Assembly (NCBI GenBank): GCA_031264895.1
Contig: JAISDI010000008.1
Location: 1-15,318, forward strand
From: Endomicrobium sp.
GTDB taxonomy: Bacteria > Elusimicrobiota > Endomicrobiia > Endomicrobiales > Endomicrobiaceae
Direction: 5' to 3'
DNA length: 15,318 nucleotides
The translations under genes were made by a program, and so were the position numbers. Below, one piece after another: positions 13,852 to 15,318 of the stretch (its first letter is position 1; each line of letters begins with the position of its first letter). The notes under the pieces are model-generated. The model was not told where the DNA came from. It worked only from the letters and a program-made list of their open reading frames with translations, and did no database searches.

Positions 13852-14211
13852 ATGAACGGATATAATAAAATCATTATAAAAGATAATAATATTATCGGAG
13901 CAGATTTGCACGTAAGTTTTTATTATGATGAAAAGAATAAGGAAGTTATTGCCCGTTTTGCTCCGTTAATGATAACTACTGCGGGTAAAGATTTATCTCA
14001 TGCAAAAGAGATGTTTCAAGAAGCTTTTTCATTATGGGTCGAAACGGTCAATGAAGACGGTGATCCTAAAGATACCCTTGAGAAATTAGGTTGGAAAGTG
14101 GAAAAGAGTGAAGCTATATCTAAGATAAAGCAGTCAAAATCTTCCGAATTACCGTTTTTAACAGATAATTCATTTAAGTTGAATATACCCGCTATTGTGT
14201 GGGCAAGTTAA
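13852..14211 (+). CDS. hicB: HicB-family antitoxin
   Basis: This 119-residue protein has the HicB-type partial RNase H fold: strand IGADLHVSFYYDEKNKEVIARFAPL, then TTAGKDLSHAKEMFQEAFSLWVE (about 42-64), where the 'A..m..eal.lwve' helix is the family hallmark. It would bind and neutralise HicA. The C-terminal part (about 90-119) is polar and does not form an evident helix-turn-helix or ribbon-helix-helix, so DNA binding and autoregulation may be absent or done differently. It begins with a strong AAGGAGG site, and its TAA overlaps the hicA ATG by one base, so the two are translationally coupled. Antitoxin-first order is the reverse of E. coli hicAB but common elsewhere. The neighbouring repeat block fits horizontal gain of the pair. 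Identification relies on the HicA neighbour as well as on its own motifs. Confidence 0.78.
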   Translation: MNGYNKIIIKDNNIIGADLHVSFYYDEKNKEVIARFAPLMITTAGKDLSHAKEMFQEAFSLWVETVNEDGDPKDTLEKLGWKVEKSEAISKIKQSKSSELPFLTDNSFKLNIPAIVWAS

Positions 14212-14441
14212 TGTCAATAGGGACTATTAAACAAAGCAGATTGATAAAATTTATAGAAGCAAACGGCTTTTATAAGCGGAGACAAAGCGGCAGTCACGCA
14301 ACGTATAGAAATGATGTTTTAAATATTACTATCGTTATACCTGTAGGCCGTAAAGACACTTTAGATTATTTGATTACCGATGTTAGAAAAGCTTTAGGAC
14401 TAAGTAAAGACGAATTTGAAAGATCAATAAAAAATTTTTAG
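14211..14441 (+). CDS. hicA: HicA-family mRNA interferase toxin
   Basis: This 76-residue protein has the double-stranded-RNA-binding-like HicA fold: helix LIKFIEANGFYKRRQ, then the catalytic GSHATY with His29, a strand ending in TIVIPVGRK, and the C-terminal helices ITDVRKALGLSKDEF. HicA toxins cleave mRNA when freed from HicB. The segment after the second strand reads IPVGRKDT where most relatives have a His (PVH), a variation that should not affect the catalytic His29. The ATG at 14211 overlaps the hicB stop (TAATG) and gives the family's usual N-terminus. An upstream in-frame GTG at 14199 lacks a ribosome binding site and is less likely. Transcription probably ends at the hairpin at 14479-14505. 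Confidence 0.87.
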   Translation: MSIGTIKQSRLIKFIEANGFYKRRQSGSHATYRNDVLNITIVIPVGRKDTLDYLITDVRKALGLSKDEFERSIKNF

Positions 14442-14478
14442 ATTTACACTTCCCATTTAAAAAATCAAAAAACAATTA

Positions 14479-14505
14479 AAAAATCAGCGTATTCGACTGA
14501 TTTTT
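14479..14505 (+). terminator. Terminator of hicBA
   Basis: AAAAATCAG (14479-14487) pairs with CTGATTTTT (14497-14505) around a 9-nt loop. The T-tract is part of the right arm, so the hairpin may work in both directions. It lies just before the ribosome binding site of the aquaporin gene. It could stop hicBA transcripts or fold in the aquaporin leader. No separate aquaporin promoter is clear. Confidence 0.6.
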
Positions 14506-14521
14506 ATAATGGAGGAAAGGA

Positions 14522-15199
14522 ATGAAAAAGTATGTTGCGGAACTGTTAGGAACTATGTTTTTGGTGTTGATGGGCTGCGGAAGCGCAGTATTTGCCGGCG
14601 AGCAGGTAGGCTTTTTGGGAATTTCGTTTGCGTTTGGTCTTACGGTTTTGGCAATGGCTTATGCAATAGGGCCTGTTTCGGGCTGTCATGTTAATCCTGC
14701 CGTTACGATAGGAGTTTTTGTAAACGGAGGCATAAGCAAAAAAGACGCCGGAATGTATATAATATTTCAGTTTATCGGAGCGGTAATAGGCGCTTTTATA
14801 TTGTATTTGATCGCTTCAAATTTCTTTACGACTGCGGTTGCCTCTTTGGGACAAAACGGATACGGCGCCGCTTCGCCGTCAAAGTATTCGCTATGCGCGG
14901 GTTTTGCCGCAGAGGTAGTGTTTACCGCGCTTTTTATAATGGTGATTTTGGGCGCGACAAGCCCGAAAGCTAACGGGAAATTTGCCGGCATAGCCATAGG
15001 ACTTACGCTTGTTTTGATACATATAGTATGTATACCGATAACCGGCACTTCGGTAAACCCTGCAAGAAGTTTTGGCCCTGCTTTGTTTGCTGGCGCAACC
15101 GCGTTAAAACAGTTGTGGCTTTTTATTGCCGCTCCTGCAATAGGCGGCGTTTTGGGCGCATATTTGTGGAAAGCCATAGATAACAGCGGAAAAGAATAA
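14522..15199 (+). CDS. aqpZ: Aquaporin Z-type water channel
   Basis: This 225-residue inner-membrane protein of the MIP family has six membrane helices and two half-helices carrying the NPA motifs, HVNPAVT (56-62, NPA 58-60) and SVNPARS (177-183, NPA 179-181). The selectivity filter matches water-specific AqpZ: Phe38 in AFGLTV, His167 in LIHIVCIP, Thr176 and Arg182. A glycerol facilitator would have a small residue in place of His and a longer loop. The N-terminal AELLGTMFLVLMGCGSAVFA and the spacing closely follow E. coli AqpZ (231 residues). GGAGGAAAGG (14511-14520) is a strong ribosome binding site directly before the ATG. It forms a single-gene unit closed by the hairpin at 15219-15258. 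Its role is rapid osmotic water flow. Confidence 0.95.
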   Translation: MKKYVAELLGTMFLVLMGCGSAVFAGEQVGFLGISFAFGLTVLAMAYAIGPVSGCHVNPAVTIGVFVNGGISKKDAGMYIIFQFIGAVIGAFILYLIASNFFTTAVASLGQNGYGAASPSKYSLCAGFAAEVVFTALFIMVILGATSPKANGKFAGIAIGLTLVLIHIVCIPITGTSVNPARSFGPALFAGATALKQLWLFIAAPAIGGVLGAYLWKAIDNSGKE

Positions 15200-15218
15200 A
15201 ACAGATTTAATAAAAAAG

Positions 15219-15258
15219 ACAGCGGCGTACAAGTGTATTGTTTGCCGCTGTTTTTTTT
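15219..15258 (+). terminator. Rho-independent terminator after aqpZ
   Basis: ACAGCGGC (15219-15226) pairs with GCCGCTGT (15244-15251) around a 17-nt loop and is followed by a run of T residues. An A-tract on the 5' side extends the pairing and could make it work in both directions. The remaining bases to 15318 hold nothing recognisable. Confidence 0.92.
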
Positions 15259-15318
15259 ATAATTTTTATTTTGTAAGAGACACATAGAGTTTTGTAGACG
15301 GTATTTTCTTGTGTTTTC

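Noticed and set aside
14199..14210. GTG start for hicA giving four extra residues
   Set aside because: It has no ribosome binding site, and the ATG overlapping the hicB stop is the typical coupled start.
14505..14510. TATAAT before aqpZ as a -10 box
   Set aside because: Transcription would begin inside or after the ribosome binding site and there is no -35. The match comes from the terminator's T-tract.
14767..15285. 172-codon - strand open frame opposite the aquaporin gene
   Set aside because: It is the antisense shadow of aqpZ and runs through its terminator. It has no promoter or ribosome binding site.

Overview
The window is a gene-dense bacterial segment, AT-rich with A/T-rich spacers and ordinary bacterial Shine-Dalgarno sites. 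No taxonomic marker is present. The best guess, as inference only, is Elusimicrobiota (Endomicrobia-like), with Omnitrophota as the alternative. The reasons are an exported giant protein with IQD.H, VEGA and GGFHTEG motifs, dispersed 'GTCATTCCCGAA' palindromes, and an acetogen-style methylenetetrahydrofolate reductase in an AT-rich genome.

Left part (1-1681, + strand). After an upstream hairpin and two tandem imperfect palindromes there is a compact three-gene operon: a chorismate lyase-like protein (UbiC/DUF98 fold), an Nfu-type Fe-S scaffold and an MJ0936/YfcE-type phosphodiesterase. It is followed by tRNA-Glu(CTC), which has its own consensus promoter and a strong hairpin terminator.

Centre (1807-11370, - strand). 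A two-gene unit is read from one promoter at 11342-11370. The first gene encodes a 192-residue exported or membrane-anchored protein of unknown family, probably from a leaderless mRNA. Next comes a terminator-like hairpin that overlaps its stop codon. The second gene is one uninterrupted 8.9-kb frame encoding a 2,972-residue protein. That protein has a signal peptide, a domain resembling the TraB/Tiki/ChaN/erythromycin-esterase fold, two clusters of membrane helices (the second VanZ-like), an HExxH metalloprotease motif between them, and about 800 unassigned C-terminal residues. This unit is the most unusual content of the window.

Right part (11528-15318, + strand). It contains a methylenetetrahydrofolate reductase (TTG start, long leader with a hairpin), an exported TPR protein, a 523-bp non-coding block with five small palindromic elements in alternating orientation, a hicBA toxin-antitoxin pair with the antitoxin first, and an AqpZ-type aquaporin with a strong terminator.

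Functionally, the flanks are housekeeping or accessory (one-carbon metabolism, Fe-S assembly, translation, water transport, a TA module). The central cassette looks like a dedicated envelope or surface system whose role cannot be read from the sequence alone.
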